64,000 nucleotides of DNA from contig NZ_VTOU01000003.1 in assembly GCF_008274695.1 (NCBI RefSeq), forward strand, positions 62,001-126,000. Direction: 5' to 3'. The translations under genes were made by a program, and so were the position numbers. Below, piece by piece: positions 1 to 8,087 of this stretch. The notes under the pieces were generated by a model. The model saw only the letters and a program-made list of their open reading frames with translations, searched no databases and was not told the origin of the DNA. The DNA is from Sphingomonas montanisoli (lineage in GTDB: Bacteria; Pseudomonadota; Alphaproteobacteria; Sphingomonadales; Sphingomonadaceae). Numbering within the stretch: the stretch's first letter is position 1; the number at the start of each line of letters is the position of its first letter.

Positions 1-190
1 TGCCGGAGCTGGCGCCGTCGCGACGCTGACAGAACGTGCGACGGCGACGGGCATCGAGATCGTGCCGCTCGAACCGCGCCTCGATGACTTCAACAGCGAT
101 CTGCGGACCTTTGGTCGCGAACGCCTCGCGGCCAACCTTCGTGCCCAGCTTCGGGCCGAGGACGCTCAGCTCTACCTGAGGACGGAGTGA
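1..190 (+). CDS. Toprim-domain protein, C-terminal fragment (cut by window edge)
   Basis: The frame from base 2 is open to the TGA at 188-190 and gives about 62 residues. The stretch with IVPLEPRLDDFNSDL followed by LRAQL resembles the end of the large Toprim (primase/topoisomerase fold) proteins with a DUF7146-type N-terminus that sit next to DUF2493 genes on alphaproteobacterial conjugative elements. In that family the Toprim fold is thought to act in DNA primase-like replication of the element. The catalytic glutamate and DxD region lie upstream of the window, so activity cannot be judged. The assignment rests on the tail sequence and on the mobile-element neighbourhood. Confidence 0.55.
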   Translation, partial: AGAGAVATLTERATATGIEIVPLEPRLDDFNSDLRTFGRERLAANLRAQLRAEDAQLYLRTE

Positions 191-494
191 GGCGGTCCGG
201 TCGTCCACGACGTTTCAGCGGACGATTGTCAGACCTCATCGTCTAGGGCGGGCCGCGCCCGGCCTTCCTTGAGAGGGCGACTGCGGCAAACGGCCCGGGC
301 CGGCAATGGCTGCGCCGCGGCTATTTTCCGCCGGGGCTGCGCCCCTTTGCATCGCGAACCAAAATAGCCGCGCTGCGCCATCCTTCGCTGGCGCTCCGGC
401 CGCGCTCTTCAAGCGCGGTTCTGGCCCGGGCCGCCTGCCGCCGGTCGTCGCCAGGAAGGCCGCGAGAGGCGCGGCTCCAGCGACGGAGGATCAC
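191..494. other. 304-base leader without a gene
   Basis: No convincing gene lies between the Toprim stop and the DUF2493 start. The DUF2493 frame is open back to 306, but the ribosome binding site sits only before 495. Just after the Toprim stop, GGCCG/CGGCC arms at 251-264 followed by TTCCTT could be a weak terminator. Bases 317-399 hold a structured element that recurs upstream of the DUF736 gene and is described separately. Confidence 0.5.
317..399 (+). promoter_or_regulatory. Structured leader element, copy 1
   Basis: Outer arms GCGGCTATTTT (317-327) and AAAATAGCCGC (361-371) enclose an inner hairpin GGGGC-TGC-GCCCC (333-345) and a 15-base linker containing TCGCG. A conserved block starting GCGCC follows at 375-399. 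The second copy at 7407-7487 keeps the same inner-hairpin length, TGC loop, 15-base linker and TCGCG, but both stems have different, still complementary bases. The element ends about 124 bases before the DUF2493 start. It could act as a structured RNA leader or as a folded single-strand promoter. Function is not known. Confidence 0.55.
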
Positions 495-1427
495 ATGACC
501 ATCGACACCGATCTCGACGAAAACGAACCTCAGCCCGGTTCCACCGCCTACCTCCTGCAGGAAATGCAGCTCTACGGTCACCGGCCCTTCGAAGATGAGC
601 CCGACTACCGCCCGTTGCCGGACGCCCGTACAGCCGGGGGCGCCATCGCCGACATATTCGAAGCCTTGATCTCTTCTCTGATCGACACTCGGATCGAGCC
701 CGACCTCGAAAATCTCGCCTGGGGCATCGTCAATGTCTTCCACCGTGCCGGCGAACGGATCGAGCGCGAGCTCGACGACAACGAGCGCGCGCAGAAGTGC
801 CTCCAGCGCGAGCAGGACGGCAGCGAGGTAAAATCGGTCGAGCTGGAAAGGCGCATCGCCGAAGGCATCACGATGATCGAGCGCCGCGACACTATGGAAT
901 TCTTCAGAGACGCAGCCGCGGACCAGTTCCGCACGCATATCCGCAAGGCGTGGCTTCCTCGCTCAGGTGCGATGGTCAACCGCAAGATGCTGACCTCGGC
1001 GGTGCTCGACAGCCGCAAGCAGATAGAAAGGCGCGCATATCAGGATACCCGCGTCCTTAACCCCGACGGCGTCCTGATCGCATTCACCGGAGGGGCCGAG
1101 TTCAACGATCACCAGCTGATCTACGCCACGCTCGACAAGGTTCATGCTCAGCTACCCGACATGATCCTGCTGCACGGTGCGACACCGACCGGAGCCGAAC
1201 GCATCGCTGCCTGCTGGGCGCGCGATCGCGACGTGCCGCAAAGGCCGTACAAGCCCGACTGGGAGCGCCATAAGAAAGCTGCACCGTTCAAGCGCAATGA
1301 CGCGATGCTCGAAGCGGTTCCGAGGGGGGTAATCGTATTCCCGGGCACAGGCATTCAGGACAACCTCGCCGACAAAGCTCGCAAAATGGGCATCCGCCTG
1401 TGGGACTGTCGGAAGCGGTCAAACTGA
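495..1427 (+). CDS. DUF2493 (SLOG-fold) domain protein
   Basis: This 310-residue protein has a DUF2493 domain near residues 195-305. It is recognised by VLIAFTGG, LLHGATPTGAERIAACWA and a lysine/arginine-rich segment ending FPGTGIQDNLADKA, a Rossmann-like SLOG arrangement for binding nucleotide-derived ligands. The N-terminal half is acidic and helical and not recognised. The ATG at 495 was chosen because GGAGG lies at 486-490; the open frame upstream lacks such a site. DUF2493 genes accompany Toprim genes on sphingomonad conjugative elements, but their task is unknown; ligand sensing or DNA metabolism on the element are guesses. The gene converges with the histidine kinase, 118 bases apart. 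Confidence 0.85.
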   Translation: MTIDTDLDENEPQPGSTAYLLQEMQLYGHRPFEDEPDYRPLPDARTAGGAIADIFEALISSLIDTRIEPDLENLAWGIVNVFHRAGERIERELDDNERAQKCLQREQDGSEVKSVELERRIAEGITMIERRDTMEFFRDAAADQFRTHIRKAWLPRSGAMVNRKMLTSAVLDSRKQIERRAYQDTRVLNPDGVLIAFTGGAEFNDHQLIYATLDKVHAQLPDMILLHGATPTGAERIAACWARDRDVPQRPYKPDWERHKKAAPFKRNDAMLEAVPRGVIVFPGTGIQDNLADKARKMGIRLWDCRKRSN

Positions 1428-1545
1428 AAGCGGCGACTACCCCGCCGTTCACCCCCGCTCCAATTTGGTCCGGTCTTGTCAAAAGCTGTCCAACAGACTG
1501 GTGAAACGCGACAGTCAGAGAGCAGATGCATGAATGAGTGGCTGC

Positions 1546-4392
1546 TTAGTGCAGCAACGCCAGAAGCGTTGTCGCCAGTTCATCTTTACGAAACGGCTTC
1601 GTCAACCTTGGACGGTCCGCATCTACGCCTGCCATTTCGGCATAGCCGGACACCAAGAGAACGGGGAGTTCCGGGCGGATGTGTTGCACATGGCGGGCGA
1701 GTTCGGTCCCCGTCATGCCCGGCATGAGGTGATCGGTAACGACGACATCGAACGCCTGATCACGCTCCAGCATTCGCACCGCCTCATCAGCAGAACTCGC
1801 TTCGACCACGGCGAAGCCGAGATCGGCGAGCATGTCGGCAGTGCTCATACGCACCAGCTCCTCGTCATCGACAAGGAGGGCTACTCCGCGGTCGGAGACT
1901 TCCTCTTCCAACCGGTTAGCGTTCGACGGCAAATCCGCTGCTTCGGTGCTGACGGGGAGCCATAGCTCGACAGTGGTGCCCATTCCCGGTTGGCTTTCAA
2001 TTGTCAGCGCTCCACCCAGTTGGGAAGCCAGACCGTGCACCGATGACAGGCCGAGGCCAGTCCCTTGGCCGATGCCCTTGGTTGAGAAGAATGGCTCGAT
2101 TGCGCGGGCGAGCGTCGCCTCATCCATCCCCGTACCGGTATCGGCGACCGAAAGGCGAATATAGGTTCCGCTAGCGAGCTGCGATCGATGGTCGCCGTCT
2201 ACAGTCTCCGTGCTCGCCGTTATTCGCAGCGTACCACCGTCCGGCATCGCATCGCGTGCGTTCACCGAAAGGTTCAGAAGCGCCATTTCCAATTGGTTCG
2301 GGTCAGCCCGGCCCGGTGGCAGGTCTTCGGCGACATCCATGACAACCCTGATTTGTGGCCCCGTAGTGCTCTCGACCAGATCACCCATTCCGGCGACGAG
2401 CGCCGCCACGTCGACAGACACGGCTTGGAGCGGCTGACGCCGCGCAAACGCCAACAATCGCTGAACAAGCGTGCGGGCGCGCTCCGCCGATTGCATAGCG
2501 CCGGCGATAAGCCGCTGCTCACGCTCGCTACCGATGCCTCTGCGCTGAAGCATGTCGAGAGAACCGACGATCGGGGTCAGAAGATTGTTGAAGTCGTGAG
2601 CCACGCCGCCGGTGAGCTGCCCCATTGCCTCCATCTTCTGGCTTTGGCGCAGCGCGTCCTGAGCGCGGGCAAGCTCCGCCTCGCGCGCCTTTGCGTGGCT
2701 GAGATCGCGGCCGATCGCGATAAAGTTCACACCATCGGGTTCGGGCGCCACCGTCCACTCAATTGGCTTCCACCCGCCATCGCGCGTGCTGATGCGGTTT
2801 TCAAAACGCGCAGGCTGCCCCGTGTCCCGCATATTTTCGATTGCCGCCAATGTGGGCGGAGCATCGTCCGGATGCATGAAAGTGGCGTAGCCGTTTGAGA
2901 GCAATTCGCGCTCAGACCAGCCCAGGACCTGCGTCCAAGCGGGACTTACGGCTGACATCATGCCGCCATAGTCGGCCCGGGCAAGCATATCCTGCGACAA
3001 GTTCCACAGTCGGTCGCGCTCCGCCACACGCGCCTCGACCTGTAGCTCAAGTGTCTCGTTCAGCTCGCGCAGGCGCGCCTCGCTATCACGGAGGGCATGT
3101 TCGCCCCGGGCTCGCTCGACGGCGCTGCGCGTGCGCTCCGCGAACTCGCGGATAAGCGCAAGGTCGGCATCGCTCCAGTTCCGCACTTTCCCGTCATTAA
3201 CGAAGAACACCGCCGCCAGCCGTCCGCGCTCCAAGACAGGCGCGTTCACGAAGGAACGCGTAGACTTGGCTTCCAGCGCGTCGGCGGCGGCGCCGGAAGT
3301 GCGCGGGTCAGACCGGGCATCGGCTATTACCGTGAACTCGCCGCGTTTAAGGCTGTCGATAAAGGAGCCATAATCCCTCAGCGAGGTAGTTCCGGCGAGG
3401 CTTTCGACCCCAGGCGCTGTCCAGTCACGATCGACGTAGAGCGTTTCGGCGTCATGATCTATCGCGCCGTACCCGACGCGCGTAACGCACAGCGTTTCAC
3501 CTAAGATGCGCGCGGCGGCACTGGCGATGCCGGCCGGCTCCTGTACATCCTTCAGCGCCTCAGCGAAGTCGACCAGAGCCACGCGCCGGATCTCGGCCGC
3601 CTTTCTCTCGGTGATCTCCAGCACGCTACCTGCGACGCGAAGGCAACGGCCTGCTGCGTCAAACACACCACGGCCTTTGGCAGCGACCCAACGCTCGACG
3701 CCGTCTTCCTTCCCGATCGTGCGATATTCGACGTCATACAAGGCACGCGTGGCCGGGTCGGCGGCGGCGGCGTAGGCCAAGCTCGTCGCTTCGCGATCGT
3801 CGGGGTGTAGTCCGTTGTAGAAGTCGGCCATCGTGACCGGAACGTCCGGGGAGATACCAAACATCGCCTTGGTACGTGCTGGCCAGATCAAGCGGTCGTT
3901 GACAGCATCCACATCCCAAAAGCCCATCTCGGCGTTCTCGACCGCTAGTCGGAGCCGTTCCTCGCTTTCGCGAAGCTGCGCGGTTGTGTCGCGCAATTGG
4001 TATTGGCGGTCTCGGGCCTTGAGGGATGAGCGGATCGCCCCGAGCATCGCCTCCGCATGGAGAGGACGCTCCAGCAATACAACGTTGCCGAGCTCTGCAA
4101 GGCGATCGGTAGCGGATATCGACCGCGGCGAGCGTGATCCGTTGGCCAGCACCACGAAGGGGACGTCCGACCATGCAGGCTGTGCTGCAACCCACGAGGC
4201 GAGTTCGGAAAGCGGCGACGTCGCCAACGCCTCTTCCGTGATCAGAACCGTGCCCGCGCCTTGTTCGAGCATTTCAACGAGGTGGGACTGATCAGAGCAA
4301 ATCTGTGCGTCGATGCCGTGTCGTGCCAGGAGCTCGGCGGCGATGGCGGCGTCCCGACCGCGGGGAGCGAGGATCAGAACCCGCTTGTGCAT
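1546..4392 (-). CDS. Hybrid sensor histidine kinase partnered with KaiC
   Basis: A 948-residue cytoplasmic hybrid kinase. The order is a degenerate receiver-like domain (about 1-120), a PAS domain (about 140-265), a GAF domain (about 275-430), a second PAS (about 460-575), HisKA with the phospho-accepting His599 in AHDFNN, an HATPase with DTGTGMD and GQGTGLGLS boxes, and a C-terminal receiver with phospho-acceptor Asp887 in VVTDHLMPGMTG. At the N-terminal receiver the usual aspartate position reads ITEEAL, so that domain is probably not phosphorylated. No membrane helix is seen. The start lies one base past the kaiC-like stop, so the two are translationally coupled. PAS/GAF suggests a redox, light or small-ligand signal. 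No separate output regulator is adjacent. Confidence 0.9.
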   Translation of the reverse strand: MHKRVLILAPRGRDAAIAAELLARHGIDAQICSDQSHLVEMLEQGAGTVLITEEALATSPLSELASWVAAQPAWSDVPFVVLANGSRSPRSISATDRLAELGNVVLLERPLHAEAMLGAIRSSLKARDRQYQLRDTTAQLRESEERLRLAVENAEMGFWDVDAVNDRLIWPARTKAMFGISPDVPVTMADFYNGLHPDDREATSLAYAAAADPATRALYDVEYRTIGKEDGVERWVAAKGRGVFDAAGRCLRVAGSVLEITERKAAEIRRVALVDFAEALKDVQEPAGIASAAARILGETLCVTRVGYGAIDHDAETLYVDRDWTAPGVESLAGTTSLRDYGSFIDSLKRGEFTVIADARSDPRTSGAAADALEAKSTRSFVNAPVLERGRLAAVFFVNDGKVRNWSDADLALIREFAERTRSAVERARGEHALRDSEARLRELNETLELQVEARVAERDRLWNLSQDMLARADYGGMMSAVSPAWTQVLGWSERELLSNGYATFMHPDDAPPTLAAIENMRDTGQPARFENRISTRDGGWKPIEWTVAPEPDGVNFIAIGRDLSHAKAREAELARAQDALRQSQKMEAMGQLTGGVAHDFNNLLTPIVGSLDMLQRRGIGSEREQRLIAGAMQSAERARTLVQRLLAFARRQPLQAVSVDVAALVAGMGDLVESTTGPQIRVVMDVAEDLPPGRADPNQLEMALLNLSVNARDAMPDGGTLRITASTETVDGDHRSQLASGTYIRLSVADTGTGMDEATLARAIEPFFSTKGIGQGTGLGLSSVHGLASQLGGALTIESQPGMGTTVELWLPVSTEAADLPSNANRLEEEVSDRGVALLVDDEELVRMSTADMLADLGFAVVEASSADEAVRMLERDQAFDVVVTDHLMPGMTGTELARHVQHIRPELPVLLVSGYAEMAGVDADRPRLTKPFRKDELATTLLALLH

Positions 4393-4393
4393 G

Positions 4394-5902
4394 TCAATCG
4401 CGTCGATTTTCGGGATCGATCTGACTAGCCATCAACGTATCCCGCGTGCCAGAGAAACTGGGCACGCCCGTCAGAACGCCTTGGAACCTGTCTAGTGGCT
4501 CACCCAATCGCAGCCCGTCGCTGCCGATCTGAAACTCCCGGATCGTCCTTTCGTGCCGCGCCGTCCGTGTTTTGATGACGGAGATGGCTTGGCGGACCTC
4601 GCCCAACGCCTCGAAGTAGCGCAACTGGACGACCGTATCGGAAAGGTAGCTCAGGTCCACGTCCGCCCGAATGTCGCCAGCGATGCCGTGGAGTCCGAGG
4701 ATAAGAAGGCTGACGACACCCTTTTGCCCGAGATAACTCAGCATCTCGTGCATCTGGATAATGAGAAACTGCTCGTTAGGCATCGCCTGGAGGTAAGCGT
4801 TGAGACTGTCGATCGCGATCATGGTCGCCCCGCCGTCGACCGCTTCCTGAATGCGACCAGCGAACTCGCCCGGCGACATCTCGGCCGGATCGATGGCCCG
4901 CAGTTCGAGCAGGCCGCTGTCAATGTACGGCTGCAGGTCTAGACCGAGCGCAGCGCTCCGCGTGAGTAGCGTCGGCGCGCGCTCATCGAACAGAAAGTAG
5001 GATGCTTTCTCGCCGCGCTTAAGCGCCGCCTCAACGCACTGGATCGAAGCTGTCGTCTTGCCGACTCCTGCCGGTCCCGAAAACAGCGTGGCGGTCCCGC
5101 GCACAAGTCCCCCACCGAGCAGCGCATCCAGCTCAGGCGAGCCGGTCGAGACAGATTCACCGCTTTTCTGGGTTGTGTGGTCCGAAGCGACCAGCCGCGG
5201 GTACACACACAACCCACCCCGCTCGATCTCAAAATCGTGATAGCCGCCCCTGAATTGGCGCTGGCGCATCTTCACGACATGCAGGCGACGCCGCTGAGAG
5301 CCGAAACCCGCCAACGTCTGGTCAAGCGAGATCACGCCATGGGCGATACTATGCAGTTGGAGGTCATTCCCACTCGCGCCTTTGTCGTCGAGGACGAGCA
5401 CCGTGCAGGCACGCGTAGAGAAGAAGTGCTTGAGCGCGAGGATTTGACGGCGATAGCGGATAGGGCTCTGCGCCAGCAATCGCAGTTCGGAAAGGCTGTC
5501 AAGGACGAGGCGGGCAGGACGGATCTTGTCCACCTTTGCCATGATGTCGCGGACCGTTTCTCCGAGCTCAACCTCGCTGGGGTGCAGCAGCGTCTGCTCC
5601 TGATCCTCGCCGAAACCGTCGGGCGGAACCATCTCGAAGACGTCAACCCCCTCCAGTGACCAGCCATGCGCTTCGCCGACGGCGCGTAGTTCGACTTCGG
5701 TTTCCGCCAACGTGATGTAGAGGACGGTCTCTCCCACAGCGGCGCCGGCGAGCAGGAAGCGCATTGCCAGCGTCGTCTTGCCAGTGCCTGGGGTGCCTTC
5801 GACTAGGTACATGCGCTCGGGCGTGAGGCCGCCGTTAAGAATATGGTCCAGGCCGCTCGTTCCGGTCGAAGCCAATCCGGTCTCTTTATCGTTAGGCGCC
5901 AC
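4394..5902 (-). CDS. kaiC: KaiC-family double-RecA ATPase
   Basis: A 502-residue protein with two RecA-like domains, each with a Walker A motif: GTPGTGKTT near residue 37 and GPAGVGKTT near residue 277. Length and layout match cyanobacterial KaiC (about 519 residues). Aligned to Synechococcus KaiC, the Ser431/Thr432 region reads DLSYLSDTVV: Ser431 is kept, Thr432 is Tyr, and the Thr426 position is Ala, so the classical phosphorylation pattern cannot be complete. The GTG at 5902 is preferred because GGAGGA sits six bases ahead; an upstream in-frame GTG at 5929 lacks a site. No kaiA or kaiB is in the window. The one-base junction with the kinase suggests a KaiC-kinase module for stress or timing output, as in other non-cyanobacterial KaiC systems (inference). 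Confidence 0.92.
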   Translation of the reverse strand: MAPNDKETGLASTGTSGLDHILNGGLTPERMYLVEGTPGTGKTTLAMRFLLAGAAVGETVLYITLAETEVELRAVGEAHGWSLEGVDVFEMVPPDGFGEDQEQTLLHPSEVELGETVRDIMAKVDKIRPARLVLDSLSELRLLAQSPIRYRRQILALKHFFSTRACTVLVLDDKGASGNDLQLHSIAHGVISLDQTLAGFGSQRRRLHVVKMRQRQFRGGYHDFEIERGGLCVYPRLVASDHTTQKSGESVSTGSPELDALLGGGLVRGTATLFSGPAGVGKTTASIQCVEAALKRGEKASYFLFDERAPTLLTRSAALGLDLQPYIDSGLLELRAIDPAEMSPGEFAGRIQEAVDGGATMIAIDSLNAYLQAMPNEQFLIIQMHEMLSYLGQKGVVSLLILGLHGIAGDIRADVDLSYLSDTVVQLRYFEALGEVRQAISVIKTRTARHERTIREFQIGSDGLRLGEPLDRFQGVLTGVPSFSGTRDTLMASQIDPENRRD

Positions 5903-6255
5903 TCTCGCTCCTCCGTTGCAGCCGCCCACGCGCAGGCTCGACTGCCGAAGGTTGGGTCAAACCAATATGATAGCGTCATCGGCGAGCGGAAGCGATCACA
6001 ACGTTTGTTCGCGACAAAGCCTGGACCTGCCCTCCGACACCGTCCGGCCACGGCACCAATCCCCGCTCTTTGAGGCGCTAGTCCTTCCCGGACCCGCGCC
6101 CTTGTTCGATCAACCCATAAAGGGTCCGCTATGCTCCGCATGCGGCCGCTGTTCGGCCTGCGCCCTCACGGACGCGGTGATCGCAGTCGCGCGTCCGGAT
6201 GCGTCGGCGCCTGTCGAGCGGGGAGTGGCTCCGCTCAGAACGACAGGAGTCGGCC
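5903..6255. other. 353-base divergent intergenic region
   Basis: This region separates the kaiC-like gene (leftward) from a small rightward gene and must hold two promoters. Short open frames crossing it overlap the kaiC start, lack ribosome binding sites and look like high-GC chance frames. No tRNA, strong dyad or attachment-site sequence was recognised. Confidence 0.5.
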
Positions 6256-6420
6256 ATGAGCCTCGAAGCCGCACAGCGTTACGCCTGGAACCTTGCTTGC
6301 ACCCTCAAGGTCATCATCATCCTGATCGAGACCGATGAAGGCTATAACGCGATCCCCAGCGACGACTATGATGGCGACGTCGAGCGCGTGGTTCGAGAAT
6401 ATGATGTTCACGCAAGCTGA
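6256..6420 (+). CDS. Small conserved acidic protein of unknown function
   Basis: A 54-residue protein starting at the ATG at 6256, preceded by AGGAG with seven bases of spacing. It has a helical N-terminal half (LEAAQRYAWNLA, then a hydrophobic KVIIILIETD strand) and an acidic C-terminal half with SDDYDGDVERVVREYD. The hydrophobic stretch is too short for a confident membrane segment. Similar very short ORFs are familiar from sphingomonad conjugative elements, but I cannot name a domain. It stands alone, upstream of a small membrane protein gene, and may be co-transcribed with it. Confidence 0.6.
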   Translation: MSLEAAQRYAWNLACTLKVIIILIETDEGYNAIPSDDYDGDVERVVREYDVHAS

Positions 6421-6549
6421 TCTGACCAATCAGTCCGATCGGACGACCCCGCCGGCGGTTTCTCTGGCGGGCCAATTCTGCTATTATACTGACGCGCTGT
6501 GGTGGCAGGTGGAAGCGCTTCCAACCAGTTGCCACGAGGATACGACGCC

Positions 6550-6945
6550 ATGCCGATCATGCTTCCCTTGACCCTTCTTGGGGCCGGTTACCTGATCTAC
6601 CAAATCTTCGCTGGAGCCACGCTGGCTTTGCCGATCGCTCTCGCCATAGCGGCCGGCTTCGGCGCCGCCCATTTCGGCTCCTCGCCTTTGCTAGCCGCCG
6701 TCATCGGCTTGATCGCGTTCGTGGGTGTCATCGGCACGAGTAGGTTCGCAGCGCTGAAGCTTGGCGGCCCTTACACGCGGGGGGCTCTCGCCGCGCTCTT
6801 TGCCATTCCGGCGGCGCTCGCCGGATATTCCGTTGCGCATGCGCTGGGCTGGTTTGCGGGCGGAACAGGCATCATCGCTGGCCTGATCGGCGCCGCACTG
6901 TGCGCTGCAATCGCAGCCCATCGGTTGATTCGTCCCGCAATCTGA
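6550..6945 (+). CDS. Small integral membrane protein
   Basis: A 131-residue, alanine/glycine-rich hydrophobic protein with about four or five predicted membrane helices: near residues 3-20, 22-42, 46-62, 74-100 and 102-122. A charged patch around RFAALKLGG lies between helices three and four. GAGG lies about 12 bases before the ATG at 6550. An AT-rich TATTATACT at about 6481-6489 could be a -10 box. A GC-rich terminator follows, so the transcript probably ends here. No family is recognised. An inner-membrane role in entry exclusion or host fitness is possible but has no direct support. Confidence 0.6.
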   Translation: MPIMLPLTLLGAGYLIYQIFAGATLALPIALAIAAGFGAAHFGSSPLLAAVIGLIAFVGVIGTSRFAALKLGGPYTRGALAALFAIPAALAGYSVAHALGWFAGGTGIIAGLIGAALCAAIAAHRLIRPAI

Positions 6946-6971
6946 TCTTCACATCCGCAAGGCTCCAGTTC

Positions 6972-7002
6972 GCCCCGCCCGGTCGCTCCGGGCGGGGCTT
7001 TT
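6972..7002 (+). terminator. Rho-independent terminator
   Basis: Perfect 11-base arms GCCCCGCCCGG (6972-6982) and CCGGGCGGGGC (6988-6998) with a five-base loop are followed by TTTT, 27 bases after the membrane-protein stop. Confidence 0.85.
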
Positions 7003-7581
7003 CATCTCGGAACATCACCAACTGCCGGAAGGCGTGGTGAGTGGCTGTGTCTCCTTTCTAGTCGTCGTTGTTGCGCGTTGGAGGCGGATGCTCGGGACCC
7101 GCCTCATCCCATTATCAGCGGGTTCTTCGTGGCCTCTTGTTTGACGCCTGATCCGCTGTGGCCTTTCCTGCGATGGCGAGAATTCATTTGTCGGCGCGGT
7201 GTCGACGATATGGGCGTCACCCCTGTCTGCACCCGATTATATCCGGAGCCACGATCGCCATGTCGGGCTTCTGGAACGGTGCCGAGAAGGACGCCACGTC
7301 TCCTGTCGGCGGATCCAGGCCAGTGCCCAAACGGCCTCTCTGAAATGGCTTGATGACCGGGACCGGCTTCGCCTCTGCCGCTCATGGCCACAACGGCTCT
7401 GGGTCACTTTTTTCCCCTACCGGCTGCGCCGGCATTCCTCGCGGGTCAAAAAAGCGCCCCGGCGCCGTCTTCCGCTGACGCTTCAGGTCTGACGACTGCG
7501 TCCGCGGCAGTCCCGGTCATGTCCCAAGCCATCGAGACCGTGATGGGCACGGACCTCGTGGATCAAGACTGGAGATATGAA
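7003..7581. other. 579-base leader region before DUF736
   Basis: No convincing gene is seen. Open frames here are short and lack ribosome binding sites. The DUF736 frame runs open back to 7384, but the codons before 7582 look like leader rather than protein. The region contains the second structured leader element (7407-7487). The length suggests a long untranslated leader or a decayed gene. Confidence 0.5.
7407..7487 (+). promoter_or_regulatory. Structured leader element, copy 2
   Basis: Outer arms CTTTTTT (7407-7413) and AAAAAAG (7448-7454) enclose an inner hairpin CCGGC-TGC-GCCGG (7420-7432) and a 15-base linker with TCGCG. A block starting GCGCC at 7462 matches the copy 1 block at about 19 of 25 positions. 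The end of the outer arm is about 127 bases before the DUF736 ATG, close to the 123-base distance in copy 1. Stems differ from copy 1 in sequence but stay complementary, which favours selection on structure. Confidence 0.55.
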
Positions 7582-7908
7582 ATGGCTACCATCGGCACCT
7601 TCAAGAAGACCGCGAACAACGAGTTCGTCGGCGACATCGTCACCCTCAGCGTTCAGGCCAAGGGCGTCCGCATCGTTCCCGACAGCAACCGCGCCAATGA
7701 CAATGCGCCCTCCCACCGGGTGATGGTGGGTCGGGCCGAAATCGGCGCCGCCTGGACCAAGCAGTCCAACGAAGGCCGCGATTATCTGGGCCTCAAGCTC
7801 GACGATCCAAGCTTCAACGCTCCGATCTACGCCAACCTCTTTGACGACGAGGACGGCGAGACGTTCAATCTCATCTGGTCGCGCCCGTCCCGCCGCAACG
7901 GCGACTGA
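7582..7908 (+). CDS. DUF736 domain protein
   Basis: A 108-residue DUF736 protein, beginning ATIGTFKK with a central VQAKGVRIVP and ending in NLIWSRPSRRNGD. The family is a compact beta-rich fold of about 100 residues found almost only on alphaproteobacterial plasmids and integrative elements. It is often close to antirestriction or conjugation genes, and its biochemical role is not established. The ATG at 7582 follows TGGAGA at a suitable distance. The gene is monocistronic: a strong terminator begins 13 bases after the stop. Its leader shares a structured element with the DUF2493 gene, suggesting joint regulation of the two. Confidence 0.9.
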   Translation: MATIGTFKKTANNEFVGDIVTLSVQAKGVRIVPDSNRANDNAPSHRVMVGRAEIGAAWTKQSNEGRDYLGLKLDDPSFNAPIYANLFDDEDGETFNLIWSRPSRRNGD

Positions 7909-7920
7909 GCCGACCGCAAA

Positions 7921-7954
7921 CCCCGCCCGGATCGACCGGGCGGGGCTTTCTTTT
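7921..7954 (+). terminator. Rho-independent terminator after DUF736
   Basis: Perfect 10-base arms CCCCGCCCGG (7921-7930) and CCGGGCGGGG (7936-7945) with a five-base loop are followed by CTTTCTTTT. The stem is nearly identical to that at 6972, so both genes end with the same terminator type. Confidence 0.9.
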
Positions 7955-7983
7955 GGTCCATTTTGAATATACTTATTAACCAC

Positions 7984-8010
7984 TTGCGATAAGTTGCGAC
8001 TTATTCGCAA
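7984..8010. promoter_or_regulatory. Imperfect palindrome upstream of the fseA-like gene
   Basis: TTGCGATAAGT (7984-7994) and ACTTATTCGCAA (7999-8010) form a dyad with one extra base in the right arm. It lies in a short AT-rich patch with -10-like TATACT/TATTAA sequences, 78-104 bases before the DUF6499 start. Position and symmetry suggest a regulator-binding site for the excision-activator promoter. It does not match the classical tra-box. No binding protein can be named. Confidence 0.5.
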
Positions 8011-8087
8011 ATAAGCTGTGGCGTCGTTGCGCAGCGCAGCAATCTGAACATAGGTTATCCCCACAGGGGGCATCGAGGAGTTTCACG

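Noticed and set aside
5803-6141. 112-codon minus-strand frame upstream of kaiC
   Set aside because: It overlaps the kaiC start out of phase and lacks a ribosome site; the GGAGGA-GTG start at 5902 explains the region.
7078-7353. Short plus-strand frames before DUF736
   Set aside because: No ribosome sites, cysteine/proline/arginine-rich composition, and competing frames; more like leader DNA.
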